Assembly (NCBI RefSeq): GCF_900765565.1
Contig: NZ_CAAFRZ010000004.1
Span: 1 to 5,423, forward strand
DNA from: an uncultured Dialister sp.
GTDB taxonomy: Bacteria > Bacillota > Negativicutes > Veillonellales > Dialisteraceae
DNA length: 5,423 nt
Reading direction: 5' to 3'
Shown here: in pieces, positions 4,456 through 5,423 of the stretch
Position numbering within the stretch: position 1 is the first letter of the stretch
Layout: each line of letters opens with the position of its first letter
Translations under genes and position numbers: made by a program
The notes under the pieces: generated by a model
Seen by the model: only the letters and a program-made list of their open reading frames with translations
Told to the model about the DNA's origin: nothing
Database searches by the model: none

Positions 4456-4662
4456 GTAAATGGGGCTAAAGGTGATGGGTGAACATCGCGGTGCTCGTTC
4501 ACCGGGTGGTAGGTGCTTCGCACCGGGTGCATGAGGTGGATTCGCCGCCTTAGGCGGCTTTTCAACCTTATGCCCCCGCTTTGAGAAGGCGTTAGCCTTC
4601 CAAAGCCACAACCCGGTTGGCAAGCGCAGCGATGCCAACCCACCCTCCTTAGCCCCATTTAC
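4456..4662 (+). repeat. Branched inverted-repeat element B (five-hairpin cloverleaf-like)
   Basis: A perfect 14-bp outer stem (4456-4469 with 4649-4662, GTAAATGGGGCTAA) encloses five hairpins. H1 is GGTGAAC/GTTCACC (4478-4484/4497-4503). H2 is GGTGC-TTC-GCACC (4512-4524). H3 (4525-4537/4565-4576, one bulge) carries GCCGCC-TTA-GGCGGC at 4544-4558. H4 (4578-4590/4595-4606) has twelve pairs with one bulged A and loop GTTA. H5 is GGTTGGCA/TGCCAACC (4615-4622/4633-4640). A G-U pair in H3 (4533-4569) favours the plus strand as RNA. Nearly every base is paired, more than expected for a simple intergenic space. No ORF is credible. It resembles element A in outer-stem sequence and in the NNNGC-TTC-GCNNN hairpin. 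Identity unknown to me: a mobile repeat or a structured RNA. Confidence 0.7.
4544..4562 (+). terminator. Intrinsic terminator within element B
   Basis: GCCGCC (4544-4549) pairs with GGCGGC (4553-4558), loop TTA, then TTTT (4559-4562). It is the first terminator after the VOC gene and is nested in the longer hairpin H3 of element B. Confidence 0.6.
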
Positions 4663-4714
4663 CCGCTTAGGCTCCTCGCCAACCCATTCATTATATTCAG
4701 AAAGGCAAATCACT

Positions 4715-5170
4715 TTGAATCCATATCAGTCCAATCTTTTCTTTACAGCGGAATATGTACTTTCCGCCATCATTATCGCATTTCTTACCTGGAAAAAGAC
4801 GCCCCTCGATGTGAGAAGGACCATATCCCGGAAAGCCCTCCTGAAGCGGCTTCCCATCGTCATCATTACCGTCATCCTTTCCATCGGCCTTATGACCGGC
4901 GTGTACCTGCTCCACCTGGACCTCACAAAGAACCTCATCCTCATCGGTGCCCTGCAGCTCATTATGACCCTGGTATCCAACGTCATTCTCGGCGCCTCTT
5001 GGATCCAGCGGTACCGGGTATACCCCAGGGGAAAAGAACTGGCAGCGGTGGTGATCCTCATGTACATCATCGCCGACCTCTTCATGCCGTCGGGCATCAA
5101 GTACGCCATCCTCCTCGTGGGCACCGTACTGGCCTTCATCTTCCCCAACCGCTGGGAAGACTGGGAATAG
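4715..5170 (+). CDS. Hypothetical multi-pass membrane protein (151 aa)
   Basis: Unrecognised integral membrane protein. Hydrophobic segments lie at about 9-25, 46-66, 73-94, 109-124 and 128-144, so four or five membrane spans; a basic loop (27-45: WKKT...RRTISRKALLKR) suggests that stretch is cytoplasmic, and the last residues (NRWEDWE) are acidic. The only start giving a full first helix is TTG 4715-4717, with AAAGG (4701-4705) nine bases upstream; there is no in-frame ATG before the second helix. No cofactor or transport motif is visible. Codon use (many C-ending codons) matches aspA and the VOC gene, so it looks native. It begins about 50 bases after element B; TATATT (4692-4697) could be a -10 but lacks a good -35. 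No downstream partner is seen. Confidence 0.8.
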   Translation: MNPYQSNLFFTAEYVLSAIIIAFLTWKKTPLDVRRTISRKALLKRLPIVIITVILSIGLMTGVYLLHLDLTKNLILIGALQLIMTLVSNVILGASWIQRYRVYPRGKELAAVVILMYIIADLFMPSGIKYAILLVGTVLAFIFPNRWEDWE

Positions 5171-5194
5171 GCTCGACCTTCCCGGGACCATGGC

Positions 5195-5215
5195 CTGTGG
5201 GCATGAAGCCCCCAG
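5195..5215 (+). terminator. Weak hairpin after the membrane-protein gene
   Basis: CTG-T-GGGC (5195-5202) pairs with GCCC-C-CAG (5208-5215), one mismatch, loop ATGAA. No T-run follows, so it is at best a weak or factor-dependent terminator about 25 bases after the stop. Confidence 0.25.
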
Positions 5216-5285
5216 AATGAGAACGGCATTCCGGAAATATGACATTATCCACTTTTTTGCCGTGTCTGCGTTGTAACACCGTCCT

Positions 5286-5376
5286 CGTCATTTACCTGGA
5301 AGATTTCCCGACTCCTTCTCACATTCTATTCTTGCAGGTACAGTCTCTCCGACGCTTACCTCCGCTCGAAATGACG
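5286..5376 (-). repeat. Intergenic repeat of GTCATTTCGAG...GAAATCT type
   Basis: Read on the minus strand the stretch opens GTCATTTCGAGCGGAGGTAA and contains GGAGTCGGGAAATCTTCC near its end, a pattern I recall from dispersed intergenic repeats in gut Bacillota. Its ends are an 8-bp inverted repeat CGTCATTT (5286-5293) / AAATGACG (5369-5376), with an inner TACCTG (5293-5298) / CAGGTA (5335-5340). The flanking 5216-5285 and 5377-5423 hold no gene that I can support; a TTTTTT run (5253-5258) has no stem ahead of it. Confidence 0.45.
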
Positions 5377-5423
5377 TTAAGGGGAATATAGTCACCGGGA
5401 GTGATAACGGTATTTCTGAAAAA

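Noticed and set aside
4697..5245. Minus-strand frames opposite the membrane-protein gene
   Set aside because: The plus strand gives coherent membrane helices; the antisense products are low-complexity D/E/G/H-rich.
5401..5423. GTG start of a new gene at the right edge
   Set aside because: Only seven codons visible, and the nearest purine-rich site (AAGGGG, 5379-5384) is too far away.

Overview
The window looks like a low-to-moderate GC Bacillota chromosome. Three things point there: purine-rich Shine-Dalgarno sites (AAGGAGG, AAGGGGGTG, AGGAG), TTGACA/TATAAT-type promoters, and a Bacillus-like aspartase. A Negativicutes amino-acid fermenter (Acidaminococcus or a relative) is my guess from gene content and sequence style; nothing here proves it.

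Layout: (1) Positions 1-383 are a control region. A strong rightward promoter (151-179) carries an operator-like palindrome over its -10 box. A sister palindrome lies 61 bp upstream, over a weaker leftward -10. The promoter is followed by a perfect intrinsic terminator (227-263) and a second long hairpin (269-306), both before aspA, suggesting attenuation or a small leader RNA. (2) aspA, 384-1793, is a complete aspartate ammonia-lyase. (3) 1794-2144 has no clear gene but holds a branched inverted-repeat element (A, 1843-2025) and another interrupted palindrome. (4) 2145-2309 is a small unknown ORF on +, ending in a terminator that faces the terminator of the next operon. (5) 2398-3630, on -, is an accessory operon: XRE repressor, an ImmA/IrrE metallopeptidase whose C-terminus is replaced after residue 117, a toxin-like C-terminal fragment, and a small immunity-like protein overlapping it by 14 nt. 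It is visibly more AT-rich than its surroundings and looks like a rearranged prophage or ICE remnant. Its promoter lies inside an inverted repeat, as expected for autoregulation. (6) 3991-4425 on + is a VOC/glyoxalase-fold protein with its own promoter. (7) 4456-4662 is a second branched element (B): a perfect 14-bp outer stem around five hairpins, one of them an intrinsic terminator. (8) 4715-5170 on + is a multi-spanning membrane protein with a TTG start. (9) 5171-5423 has no supported gene but contains an apparent copy of a GTCATTTCGAG...GAAATCT type intergenic repeat (5286-5376).

AspA would convert aspartate to fumarate and ammonia for fermentation or anaerobic respiration. The accessory operon, VOC protein and membrane protein show no obvious functional link to it. 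The most unusual material is non-coding: the aspA leader and the two branched elements. The rearranged immA locus comes next. No tRNA, rRNA, CRISPR array or intact insertion sequence was seen.
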